59,400 bases of DNA from Chlamydiales bacterium STE3 (GTDB lineage: Bacteria > Chlamydiota > Chlamydiia > Chlamydiales > Parachlamydiaceae), in assembly GCA_011125455.1 (NCBI GenBank), contig VKHO01000023.1, positions 1 through 59,400 on the forward strand, written 5' to 3'. The notes below the pieces were generated by a model. The model did not search any database. It worked only from the letters and a program-made list of their open reading frames with translations, and was not told where the DNA came from. Shown in pieces: positions 1 to 8,684 of the stretch (positions are counted from its first letter, which is position 1; every line of letters starts with the position of its first letter). Both the position numbers and the translations under genes were made by a program.

Positions 1-150
1 AAAAGCTGGCTGGGATGAAAGTTATTTAACAGAGGTTATTATGAAATTTTTTATCAAATCTTTCTAATTAAAATCCCCTGTCAAATGCAGTTTACTCAAC
101 TGCATGAGGAGTTACCTAATTTACACATTTTTAAAAAAATAAGGAGAGTT

Positions 151-711
151 ATGAATAGTGTATCAACTTCTAACGAAATGTTAGTACCTGTCCCATCATT
201 ACAAAAATTATGTATACAAAGGATTGCTCCCCTTTGGGTGAACAAAATCGACATAGATGAAGATGGGGTTCCTTCTATTCATCAATCCTATAATGGGAAG
301 AAATCAAAAATATTTGGCAAATTTGGAGGTTTTATCAATGGCAAGCCGGTACAAACAATTCATTACCCGACACATCTAATAGATGAAATCGAGAAAGAAG
401 CAAAAAAACTTAAATACAATAATAAATGTTTTATTAGTTTTAGAATCCATGAGAATATAAGCATAGACCCTAATGGCGTTCTGACACCAGTAGAGGTTAC
501 CGAAACAGTTGCTAAAGTAAAAGAAATTGCAGCAGATTACTTAAGAGCAAGAGGATCGATAAAAGGTGAGGTATACATCTGGTTGTCTCGTTCATTTACC
601 CCACTTCTTGAGGATCAGAAGCTTAGTGAGCACTTTGAACCTGGAGACCATCCCACCCTTACAGTTCGCCCATGGAGCCATCCTTTCCGATTAACTGATA
701 AACGTTATTGA
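151..711 (+). CDS. Hypothetical protein, 186 aa
   Basis: I do not recognise this protein. The frame is open from 85, but the ATG at 151 is preferred because an AAGGAG ribosome binding site sits five bases upstream, and that gives 186 residues. The product looks soluble and mixed alpha/beta, with no signal peptide or membrane segment. It has a lysine-rich stretch in the middle (residues about 90-97) and ends in an arginine/lysine-containing tail. It stands alone: nothing is coded upstream in the window, and a decayed reading frame follows. The gene call is fairly safe from length and RBS; the function is unknown. Confidence 0.7.
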   Translation: MNSVSTSNEMLVPVPSLQKLCIQRIAPLWVNKIDIDEDGVPSIHQSYNGKKSKIFGKFGGFINGKPVQTIHYPTHLIDEIEKEAKKLKYNNKCFISFRIHENISIDPNGVLTPVEVTETVAKVKEIAADYLRARGSIKGEVYIWLSRSFTPLLEDQKLSEHFEPGDHPTLTVRPWSHPFRLTDKRY

Positions 712-900
712 TGGGATTTGAAGCCTAACAGAACGAAAATATATGCTACAGCTTTTGGCAACATGATTATCAATTTACTTTAAAAAAGTTATTTGATTTG
801 TAACCTCTACTCAAGAAAGTAAAACAGATAACTTTTGAAAGATTAGCAAACGCTAAACAAGGACCTTAACAGATAGAGACCGCTATATTGAAAGAAGGAA

Positions 901-1269
901 TACCCATCCCACCTATCGGGAAAATCATTTAATCAAAGTGAGGAGGAATTTTCTGAACTAAATAACATTAAACTGTTAACAATTATCTAGGATGCTTATT
1001 ACACAAGAAAAACTTGTGAAGAAGTTATTTCTTTTAATTTCCAGGCACACCCTTATTGAATAATTTTTCGAAAATTTGAAACTGCTTCTCGGTTCTTCAC
1101 CGCTAAAAAATTTTGTTTTACACAAGCAATGGCTAAATTATTAGGGATTTGCTGATTCGATGAACAAAAAAAAGCAATAGAACGTCTTCAAAATAAGCTT
1201 AAGGCATTTCGTGAAAAGGCCTATGTTTTTTCAAAAGAAAATATTCAAAGAAAGCGAATAGCTAGGTAA
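901..1269 (+). pseudogene. Decayed reading frame with three in-frame stops
   Basis: One frame runs from about 901 to the TAA at 1267-1269 and reads like protein (for example FETASRFFTAKKFCFTQA, then ERLQNKLKAFREKAYVF). It is broken by TAG at 988-990 and TGA at 1057-1059 and 1153-1155. The charged, helix-rich C-terminal part looks like a real former gene. The family is not recognised and the original start is not visible. The rest of 712-1388 shows nothing else that I can support. Confidence 0.4.
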
Positions 1270-1388
1270 ATTTTTTAAAGATTTTTTTAGTGAGATTTTT
1301 ACTCTTGTTGCCCAACCTTTATTGTCTTGTAAAAAATTTTATTCGCTAACTATACTCCTTAGCAATTAAATAAGGTACGGGAGAGCGT

Positions 1389-2168
1389 ATGATTCGTTAT
1401 TTTATATCAATACTTTTTTTTCTCACTGCTTCTCTATATGCATATGAAGACTACTCTAAGCTAGCACAGCTCTATGCACAAAATCAAGCTGCTGGGACGG
1501 ACTATTTGGCCTTTCGGGATATCCCAATGCTAGTAAATAGCCATTTGCCTATAAGAAAAAACCTTTCCATTTTAGACTATGGATGTGGTGCTGGCCTGTC
1601 TACTCGATTCATCAAGGAGTTGTTCCCTGAAGATTCTAAAGTTGTAGGAGTGGACATCAGCAGCGATATGCTCCAGCAAGCAATGCTAGCCGATCCCCAA
1701 GGAACTTATCTTAAGATGGAACAAGACATTCCTTATTCTAACTCCTTTTTCGATCTCGTATACTGTAATTTTGTCCTTTTCGAGCTGCCTAGCAAAGAAG
1801 AAATTATCAAAATGTTAACAGAAATCCGACGCACGATGAAGGATGGCACATGTCTCATTGCTACTACGGCAACCCCAGAGATGTACAACAGAAATAACCA
1901 CTGGGTTAGTCTCGATGCCAATTTTTCCGAAAATGATCATCTCCAAAGTGGTAGTCATGCAAAAGTGAGCCTTATTCTTCCTGAAGGGGTGATCACATTT
2001 AACGACTACTATTGGACTGAAAAAGACTACCGTGAATGTTTTGCAGCGGCAGGACTCAATCTTATTTCTGCTAATTACCCACTCGGATTAGAGAATGAAT
2101 CTTTGGATTGGAAATGGCAGGATGAAACGAAGGTTGCTCCTTACGTTATCTTTGTTTTGAAAAAATAA
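1389..2168 (+). CDS. Exported SAM-dependent methyltransferase
   Basis: Class I S-adenosylmethionine methyltransferase of the UbiE/methyltransferase-11 type, 259 aa. Motif I (LDYGCGAGL, residues 62-70) and the acidic ribose-binding residue after strand 2 (VVGVDIS, about 85-91) are clear, followed by a post-motif region (FDLVYCNFVLFEL). Residues 1-18 form a hydrophobic signal-peptide-like segment that ends SLYA before YEDY, so export to the periplasm or beyond is predicted. That is unusual for an enzyme needing SAM. A GGGAGAG sequence precedes the ATG. The gene stands alone and a strong hairpin follows it. The substrate is unknown; an effector role on host molecules is only inference. Confidence 0.8.
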   Translation: MIRYFISILFFLTASLYAYEDYSKLAQLYAQNQAAGTDYLAFRDIPMLVNSHLPIRKNLSILDYGCGAGLSTRFIKELFPEDSKVVGVDISSDMLQQAMLADPQGTYLKMEQDIPYSNSFFDLVYCNFVLFELPSKEEIIKMLTEIRRTMKDGTCLIATTATPEMYNRNNHWVSLDANFSENDHLQSGSHAKVSLILPEGVITFNDYYWTEKDYRECFAAAGLNLISANYPLGLENESLDWKWQDETKVAPYVIFVLKK

Positions 2169-2189
2169 GTGGATACCACTAAAAAAATA

Positions 2190-2227
2190 AAACAACCTTT
2201 TTCAGCGTAATCTGGAAAAGGTTGTTT
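2190..2227. terminator. Strong hairpin after the methyltransferase gene
   Basis: A 16-bp stem (2190-2205 with 2212-2227, one G-U wobble) encloses a six-base loop 21 bases after the methyltransferase stop. The A-rich flank on the left would read as a U-run on the minus strand, so it may work in both directions and best for minus-strand transcripts. Confidence 0.65.
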
Positions 2228-2437
2228 GAAAGGATAGGACTGGGTGGTGGAGATCCTAGCGGACATTGCCTTTACAAAATAGCTAGCTGCCAAGAGGCTT
2301 TAAAACCAGTAACAATGGTGTTAATCTCCCGCATCGCAAGAAACGCTAACTTATTTCAAGTCTAATGCTTCGTTAATATTCTTGAGGATAATCCAAACCT
2401 GATACTGTGATTCTTTATAGATAATCACAAGCAAGTA

Positions 2438-2843
2438 CTATGCTTTCCGAAGGGTACCCATTCGGCCAAACACTATTTTCCACATCCCATCCTGCTTCAT
2501 AAGCCAATAAATATAGTCGAAATCAAGGATCAATTTCTCTTCGGCAGTATAAAGCTTGTAGGCAACAGTACAAGTTGCTCCGTTCCATATAGTCTATAAA
2601 TGTTCTTCTTCAATTACCTGACACAGAACTCTACCAACCTGCAGTTGTTGAAGAGTATCCAGGAAAGTTTTCTCATAATAAGTTAGGTTTTCCAAACTGT
2701 TGAAAACGTGGATTCCTCCAAGATCATGAATTAAACAAGGTAAATTAAAAAAACGACCAGATCATTTACATCAAATGTCAGATAAGCTTGCGCATAGCGC
2801 ATGAAAAAGAATCAAGTGACTTCTCTGAATCTACAATTGTCAT
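2438..2843 (-). pseudogene. Pseudogene of an NTF2/SnoaL-like protein
   Basis: On the minus strand an ATG at 2841-2843 follows a GAGG ribosome binding site and opens a frame that can be rejoined to about 135 residues ending at a TAG at 2438-2440. It is broken by two frameshifts in homopolymer runs (near 2812 and near 2747) and an in-frame TAG near 2597. The rebuilt protein contains LVGRVLCQVIEEEHL-like and IYWLMKQDGMWKIVFGRM segments, typical of the cone-shaped NTF2-like/SnoaL fold with its conserved W/K.G.W.I pattern. The family call is moderately sure; the broken state is directly visible. Confidence 0.6.
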
Positions 2844-3252
2844 TTTACCTCACCCGTTTAACTTAATCTTCAATTCAGCCCCATGGCAGTACCTAAAGCC
2901 ACAAGAAATTTCCTATTCTTAAAATAGCTTGCAAAGGCTTACACGGCCAACATAAGCTTATTCACCCCCCCCTCTTACCTTGTTTTTTTTCTGCCATTTA
3001 TTCTTTTAAGTTAAGGATGCCTACAACTTGAGAATATTTACTGCCATTGTGTGGAAGCAAGGTGATTGCAATGCATTTTTAATCCAAAAAATATTTAGAA
3101 GTTTTATTGACGAAATAATAGTATATCTTTTGCCTCTTCATCTAACATCTGAAACAACCTAATTGCCATATAATGCATTCATTAATCTAGCAGCTGGGGT
3201 GTAAGGGAAATTAAGTCTAAAGTCATTTTAGCAGAATCTAATAAGGAAAACC
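2844..3252. other. Gap with a possible short gene relic
   Basis: On the minus strand, 2875 to about 2965 reads as a plausible 3' coding end (AFASYFKNRKFLVALGTAMG, then stop) preceded by an in-frame stop. It is too short to assign. The rest of the gap up to 3252 is AT-rich with a C8 run near 2966; nothing else is supported. Confidence 0.3.
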
Positions 3253-4716
3253 ATGACCTCTATAACTTCAAATCAGCAATTAGGAAAAAGGCCATCTACG
3301 GCAGATTATGCAGTGGACTTTTATAATCAAAATGGAGAAGTAATTGCAACGGTTTGTCAAACAGATAGAAAAATTGGGGCATGTGTTTTAAAAGGGCCTT
3401 TCTCAACTCCATTAGCTTATAACACTCTCTCCTCATTTAATCGTTCAAAAATTGACCAAATAATGCATAAAGCTGAGTCAGTGTCTTCCAAACGTCAAAA
3501 ACTTGAACAATCAGCAACACAAGCCGCTTTTAATTCTTTAAGCCAAGACTCTGATCAGGAAGATTTAGAATATGAAAAAAGCTCTTTCGTTTTTCAGAGG
3601 AATACAAAAGTTCCAGTAACATGCATGACAATCCCTTGTCTTGATGGCAATATCAAAGGAAGTACTCTAATTGAAATTACTCATAGTATCATCCAGAACC
3701 GTTATGGTGATGTGCTTGATTGTGCTTGTGAGTATGACAAAGATCGGGGTGGAGCAGCAATTGATCCACCGGTGGTGAAAAATCAGATTCTCTCTATTAA
3801 TGAGCCATGTGAATGGTTCCTTTCTCTAGGAGGGTGGAAAGGGATGATGCCAAGTGAAGAAGTTCAAGAATATTTTTTTAACCAATTTAAATTCCCTGCA
3901 AATCGTACAGCAAGGTTTGCTGGAGTGGATATTTACCAAAATGGTAAAGTCTTTGATCTCGTCAATCATCGCATACACTTACCTATAAATTTTTCTATTG
4001 CTCACTTTGATGTGACAGGATATTGGCAAAAACAAGGTGAGAAGTGGGTAAAAATTCCTTCGGGAAAAACGGATTTATCCTATTCCCAAATCATTAATGC
4101 TCTCAACTTTATCAAGGAGCATTTTCATTTGGAAGATCATCACATTGCTTCTTTGCAGCTAAGTCTATTAAGTCGCCAACTGCCTTTCCCTAAAGCGTTC
4201 ACAGAACAGGTCAATGAAAAGAATCAGGAAGAAACCATTCAATTTCTAGACTATTTAAATGGCTTAATGTTTGGTGTCGAAGCTTCCGGATTAAATACAG
4301 CCTTAGCCACTAGTCTCATGACACTTGACTTAATTAAGGACCAAAAGCTTGATTATAAAATGGCTTTTAATGCAAATGCTGATGGGGGCATTTACCCTTA
4401 TGCATGTTATGGAAATAATAGAGGAACTTATGCTGCGCGCGAAGAGATTTTATTGCATAAAAAACAGTATTTCTCATCGTTTAGCATGAAAACTTTTCGA
4501 AAAGACTTAAATTTGTCCCCTGTGGCAGTGAAAGAAGCAGTTTTAATTAAACGATGGCTAGACTCTAATATAGCCCTCTCAAAGGAATCAGAGCGATCTT
4601 TACAGGTAGCTACTATAAAGCTTGCAATTTGCGATCTTGTGGATTTTTATTTTTCACCTTGGCTTGCTAAAAGCTATTCTGTTGAAAAATTTAATCTTTG
4701 CCCAGAATTTGATTAA
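3253..4716 (+). CDS. Hypothetical protein, 487 aa
   Basis: A large protein that I do not recognise. An AAGGA ribosome binding site lies just upstream of the ATG. It has no signal peptide and no obvious membrane segment. The first ~110 residues are polar and carry two short basic patches (GKRP near residue 11, SKRQK near residue 79) and an acidic run (residues about 98-107). The remaining ~375 residues look like a folded globular region with several cysteines (for example DCACEYDKD). The basic patches and lack of bacterial housekeeping features would fit a translocated host-directed protein, but that is speculation. It is convergent with the amine oxidase gene downstream. Confidence 0.75.
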   Translation: MTSITSNQQLGKRPSTADYAVDFYNQNGEVIATVCQTDRKIGACVLKGPFSTPLAYNTLSSFNRSKIDQIMHKAESVSSKRQKLEQSATQAAFNSLSQDSDQEDLEYEKSSFVFQRNTKVPVTCMTIPCLDGNIKGSTLIEITHSIIQNRYGDVLDCACEYDKDRGGAAIDPPVVKNQILSINEPCEWFLSLGGWKGMMPSEEVQEYFFNQFKFPANRTARFAGVDIYQNGKVFDLVNHRIHLPINFSIAHFDVTGYWQKQGEKWVKIPSGKTDLSYSQIINALNFIKEHFHLEDHHIASLQLSLLSRQLPFPKAFTEQVNEKNQEETIQFLDYLNGLMFGVEASGLNTALATSLMTLDLIKDQKLDYKMAFNANADGGIYPYACYGNNRGTYAAREEILLHKKQYFSSFSMKTFRKDLNLSPVAVKEAVLIKRWLDSNIALSKESERSLQVATIKLAICDLVDFYFSPWLAKSYSVEKFNLCPEFD

Positions 4717-4798
4717 ATGATTTCTTTTACAAGAATTTCACTATTTAATGATTAAGGGATTAGAATAGTAAAGAAGATTTAATAAAGGCCACTTCATT

Positions 4799-6226
4799 TT
4801 AATTTGGAATAACGTCTTCTAAAATTGAACGAGCGGTGCGCTCCCCTGACTCACAAGCTGCTTCCAAAGTCCCCTGATTATCCATCAAAATTGAGCTGTG
4901 CTCTCCTGCAAAGTAAAGCTTATTGTCTATAGGGGCAAAAAGTTTTTTAAAAACTTGCCCCTTTGCTTTTTTTAACTCTGTCAGCAAATTTTCTTGACCA
5001 GGAGAAACATAAGCATAAGATCCTCTAGCATAGGGATCGTTTATCCAACTATAGCCCACAGGACCATCATAGCATGCAAAGGATCTATCCTCTGCAAGTA
5101 ATGGCGCTCTTAAAAGAGGACAAGTTTCATCAAACCCCTTTTCCATCATAGCTCGGCCCTGAATATAGGTTTCTAAAATAGTCTCAGAGGAAAAACAACC
5201 CGTTTCCCCTGTACAGTTCAATGTTAAAGTGCAGCTAGCAGTATCAAAGAAACTCATCATCTGATCATTCACCAATCCAATTTTTTTAGAGGGAGCCTTA
5301 GGAAAAGGAATCAAAATCTTAGCATTTGTGCCATAGTGCACGCTTTTTATAGCCTCAAGTCTTTCTCTCCCAATGACTGCTTCTTCAAATTGAATATCGC
5401 CATAGACAGAACATGGAATAGCCAAAACTAGTATGTCTGCTTTTACCGTTCGGCCATCGCGAAACTTTAACACATAGGGACCATCACTGCTTATTGAAAC
5501 CTTTGTTAGAGGCATATTCAAGTGCAGCCTAGAGCCCAGCAGTTCAGCCATTTTCTCAGGAAGTAAGGCATTCCCCCCTTCAATACTCAAACGACTTAGC
5601 GTCTCGTGTTCTTCATGTTCTTGGTCCGCTGTGCTGGCAGACAGAAGTAAATGAAGAAGAGTATCTATATATTGAATCGATAACTTCTCAATGCTGGCTC
5701 CCTCATAAGCCGCTAATTTAACAGCTATAGCTTTGTAGAGAGGGCTGTTCTTCTCGCAAATTTTCTCTAAGACTCCTTCCATATTGCGGCATTGTTGCCT
5801 CAATAAATCGAGCTGTTCTCTAAGTTTTTTTTCATCAAATGGCTTCTCCCTTAGTAACTGCCTAATCGAAGTAAATATTTTGCCATCAAAATAGGCAAGA
5901 TTTAAGTTAACTTTTCTCTCTTTTAACTCAACACCCACTTCTTCAATTAAATGGCGAATATTTTCTGATGCTTTACCAGCAATAATATTTTGCCCTCCCA
6001 GCTCAACGCTATTACCACCTAAATTGACTGTAAGAATTCTTCCGCCCACGCGGCCACGCGCTTCGTATAACTCTACCTCCACCCCTTGTTGCTGCAAGCG
6101 ATAGGCTGTAGTCAATCCTGCAAGTCCAGCCCCCACAATAACAACTTTCTTAGGATTTTTTTCTGCGAAAATTGGATTAACTGAACATAAAATAGCCATT
6201 GAAAAAAACGCCTTCAAAAATAACAT
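4799..6226 (-). CDS. Exported flavin-containing amine oxidase
   Basis: FAD-dependent amine oxidase (monoamine/polyamine oxidase family), 475 aa, which would oxidise a primary or secondary amine to aldehyde or imine with release of hydrogen peroxide. The dinucleotide-binding motif GAGLAG is at residues 32-37, the following R.GGR motif at about 59-63 (EARGRVGGR), and the C-terminal FAD motif (YFAGEHSS, about 438-445) is intact. Residues 1-21 form a typical signal peptide ending IFA before EKNP, so the enzyme is probably periplasmic or secreted. A Tat signal would be more usual for a folded flavoprotein and no twin arginine is present. The gene stands alone and its substrate is unknown. Confidence 0.85.
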   Translation of the reverse strand: MLFLKAFFSMAILCSVNPIFAEKNPKKVVIVGAGLAGLTTAYRLQQQGVEVELYEARGRVGGRILTVNLGGNSVELGGQNIIAGKASENIRHLIEEVGVELKERKVNLNLAYFDGKIFTSIRQLLREKPFDEKKLREQLDLLRQQCRNMEGVLEKICEKNSPLYKAIAVKLAAYEGASIEKLSIQYIDTLLHLLLSASTADQEHEEHETLSRLSIEGGNALLPEKMAELLGSRLHLNMPLTKVSISSDGPYVLKFRDGRTVKADILVLAIPCSVYGDIQFEEAVIGRERLEAIKSVHYGTNAKILIPFPKAPSKKIGLVNDQMMSFFDTASCTLTLNCTGETGCFSSETILETYIQGRAMMEKGFDETCPLLRAPLLAEDRSFACYDGPVGYSWINDPYARGSYAYVSPGQENLLTELKKAKGQVFKKLFAPIDNKLYFAGEHSSILMDNQGTLEAACESGERTARSILEDVIPN

Positions 6227-6413
6227 TAGATTACCATTTGTGAGAAAAATACATTTCTTGTACCAACCATTGCCTTTTTATTAAAAGTTATTTTAAGTGA
6301 TAAATTTTGATGATAGTGATCTGCGCCTTCTTCTCATATTTCTCCTTTGTTTTTAATTCTCCATTGTCTATGTATTACACATACAATTTATTTTTTGACC
6401 CACAGGAGGATTT

Positions 6414-6797
6414 ATGTCTGCACCAATAACATCTCAGAAATTTTCTGATACTTACAAAGAAGCTGAAAAATTAATTAATTTTTTGAGTAATTTTAGAACC
6501 AATAAAAATGCGAAATATTCAACCAAATTAAACACCGTGCACAATCTCTTTGGAGACACGTGGGATAATAGAAAAGTTAAAAGTGGCCACATGAAGTTGG
6601 AGCACTCAATCACTAGGGTTGTAATAGAATACAGCGCGCATGAAAACCCCGTTGATCCGGGTGCTGTAACCACGATTGCCGAGCAAATTCAAACACATTT
6701 AAACATTTTCTTTAATCAGTTTTTAGACTGTTCCCCAAGATCCAGAAATAGCATATCATTACCTAATTTTGAGAAAATTGCTCGGAAAGCAAGGTAA
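6414..6797 (+). CDS. Hypothetical protein, 127 aa
   Basis: A small soluble protein that I do not recognise. A strong AGGAGG ribosome binding site lies just upstream of the ATG, which makes the gene call good. It is helical and rich in Asn, Lys and Thr, with no signal peptide or membrane segment, and ends in a basic tail (EKIARKAR). It is monocistronic: a weak terminator-like hairpin follows at once and the upstream gene is divergent. Confidence 0.65.
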   Translation: MSAPITSQKFSDTYKEAEKLINFLSNFRTNKNAKYSTKLNTVHNLFGDTWDNRKVKSGHMKLEHSITRVVIEYSAHENPVDPGAVTTIAEQIQTHLNIFFNQFLDCSPRSRNSISLPNFEKIARKAR

Positions 6798-6805
6798 TTT
6801 TTTTT

Positions 6806-6834
6806 GCCCTTTTTTATGCATTAAATAAAAGGGC
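6806..6834 (+). terminator. Possible terminator after the 127-aa gene
   Basis: An imperfect stem, GCCCTTTT with AAAAGGGC, starts nine bases after the stop codon at 6797. The downstream T-tract is weak (CTTCTT), so the call is tentative. Confidence 0.4.
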
Positions 6835-6964
6835 CTTCTTAAATCTTTACTCACACTTCAAATTTTTCAGATCATTAGTTTATTTTTTAACTAAATAATA
6901 AAACTTATTTTAATTTTTATTAATTAATGTTAACTATCTGCTTATAAACTGATCGAGGGAAAGC

Positions 6965-7936
6965 ATGGATTCCATCTGTTCCAAAGAGGTAAGTGATAAA
7001 GCATTGGATTTATTTGTTCGTTGGGGATCTTCAAGTTCGGAGGCGATGTTAGACTATCCCTGTCACTACTTTCAAATTCCCGATTGTGAGGGCATTATTG
7101 CTTACCGCGTTGAAGCTCAGACGGCGATTGTTTTCGGAAATCCTATCTGTGCGGAGGAAAATCTCATCACCCTAGTTGATGCTTTTCACCAGTATTGTAC
7201 AGCGTCCGCTTTAGATGTAATTTACATGATTGTCGATAAAGACTTTGCTCATTTAGCAAGCAAAAAGTACTGCAAGGTGGCTATCGGCGTCTGCGAGGAA
7301 CTTATCTTCGATCCTACCACCTTTAAAATGAGTAAACGCTTAAACTACAGGCTCAATCAATCTTTAAAAAGTGGCCTAGTCGTTCATGAATACCATCCAT
7401 TGGATCAGGACATTGAAAATAAAATCCTAGAAGTTGGCCAGCAATGGCGCCAGGCTAGAAAGGGATTTCAATTACACCTAGGACATCTCAACTTTTTTGA
7501 ACATCGAAAAGGAAGACGCTGGTTTTATGTTGAGCAGGGCGATGAAATGATTGCTATGGCCGTGCTTTGTAGAATTGAGAAAAATAATGGATGGTTACTA
7601 AAATACCTAATTTCCAAGCCTTCCGACATCCCTTTTATTTCTGAATTCTTAATGAGTTCTCTTTTAACTAGATTAAACCAAGAAAACTGCAATTTTTTAA
7701 CTTATGGTGTGGTTCCAGCAGAATCCATTCATGTCCTCAAGGGCTTGAATAAATTAACGTCTTATTTTGCAGAAGTAGCTTTTCAGATAATAAAAAAATT
7801 CTTCAAGTTAGATTATAAGAAATCCTACTGGCTACGCTACCATCCAAAAATAGAATCTTCTTATGTTCTTTTTAGTAAACCCTCTATCGGTATTAACGGA
7901 ATAAGGGCTCTTATTAAATCCTTAAAAAACGACTAA
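6965..7936 (+). CDS. DUF2156 / lysylphosphatidylglycerol synthase C-terminal-like protein
   Basis: A 323-aa protein resembling the soluble C-terminal domain of MprF-type aminoacyl-phosphatidylglycerol synthases (DUF2156, two GNAT-like folds). Seen: an N-terminal half with the family's IAYRVEAQTAIVFGNPIC strand pattern near residues 45-62, a middle region with conserved basic residues (SKRLNYRLNQSLKSG) and a later GRRWFYVEQGDEMIAMAVL segment. It lacks the membrane flippase domain of MprF, so it may act on another acceptor using aminoacyl-tRNA or acyl donors. A GAGGG sequence precedes the start. It stands alone. The family call is fair; the substrate is unknown. Confidence 0.6.
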   Translation: MDSICSKEVSDKALDLFVRWGSSSSEAMLDYPCHYFQIPDCEGIIAYRVEAQTAIVFGNPICAEENLITLVDAFHQYCTASALDVIYMIVDKDFAHLASKKYCKVAIGVCEELIFDPTTFKMSKRLNYRLNQSLKSGLVVHEYHPLDQDIENKILEVGQQWRQARKGFQLHLGHLNFFEHRKGRRWFYVEQGDEMIAMAVLCRIEKNNGWLLKYLISKPSDIPFISEFLMSSLLTRLNQENCNFLTYGVVPAESIHVLKGLNKLTSYFAEVAFQIIKKFFKLDYKKSYWLRYHPKIESSYVLFSKPSIGINGIRALIKSLKND

Positions 7937-8362
7937 ATGAACTACTGGTTAAAAATAAGTTTTTAATGGTTTATTTTTTCAGAATAAGCGCTTCATCTTC
8001 AGTTTTTTTCAGCCTTTTCACGTAAAAAAATTCCCATAATTTGAACCTAAGACTAGAGCCACTGAACATCAATAACTTACTCAAAATCCTAAACAACATC
8101 GCTTCTATTCTGATTATTTTAATGGCTTTCAAAGAAAGAAATTGCAGAAGCTGCTGCCTACCAGATAAAGAAAGCGCTTATTCCCCTATCTCTTTGATCG
8201 GCTTTAAGCCTCCCTCTCCCCCCCCAGGGGTTTTTATATCCTATTTGAACTTGGAAAAAAGTTTTTAAGCATTTAAAGAAGCTACAAACCATCCCATTAC
8301 GCGCCTGAATTGCAAATATTTTCTTTGAAGTTGTGCAAAAAAACAGACATTCAATCCTTCTT
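7937..8362. other. Gap without a supported gene
   Basis: Short overlapping open frames on both strands (8041-8268 plus, 8158-8373 minus) have no ribosome binding site or recognisable content and overlap each other. A C9 run lies near 8217-8225. I see no reliable feature here. Confidence 0.4.
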
Positions 8363-8550
8363 CTGTCACTCAACCAGCATTTTGTTCAGCTTAACTTTTC
8401 GAGTCAGTTTATCAGTAGATCCATACTTATTGTTATAACTAGAATTGCATCACGTACCGTCTCGGCAATAGTTTATCTGTGTCTATCGGAATACTTTTTG
8501 TAGTAATTTTCTAACTTGTTTTTATTGCTGATTACGATGGAGGAATTAAA
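8363..8550 (-). pseudogene. Relic of a YD-repeat (rhs) gene 5' region
   Basis: This stretch aligns base by base, with scattered changes, to about 18487-18680 of the intact rhs gene (its residues ~144-208). On the minus strand it reads YNNKYGSTDKLTRKVKLNKM where the intact protein has YNKNYGPNDNLTREVKPNKM. It then continues with frameshifts through a region matching the TATCGG...GTAATTTCTTA stretch of the intact gene. It shows that another rhs copy once lay next to the phospholipase gene. Confidence 0.65.
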
Positions 8551-8684
8551 CGTTTTATATTTCTCTCTATCCAAGTAATCACTCTCCCTCATTCGTGCAA
8601 ATAAAACCCTAAAAAAAGAATTAGTGTTTGCAAAATTTTTTTTTGAAATCTATATTTCTTTGTAATTAACAATAAGGAACGACT

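Noticed and set aside
901-1269. Possible recoding of TGA as tryptophan
   Set aside because: Intact genes throughout the window use TGA as a normal stop (for example nuoA, atpD, thiolase ATGA overlaps), and this frame also has a TAG.
8041-8373. Overlapping small open frames on both strands
   Set aside because: No ribosome binding site, odd composition with a C9 run, mutual overlap and no recognisable content.
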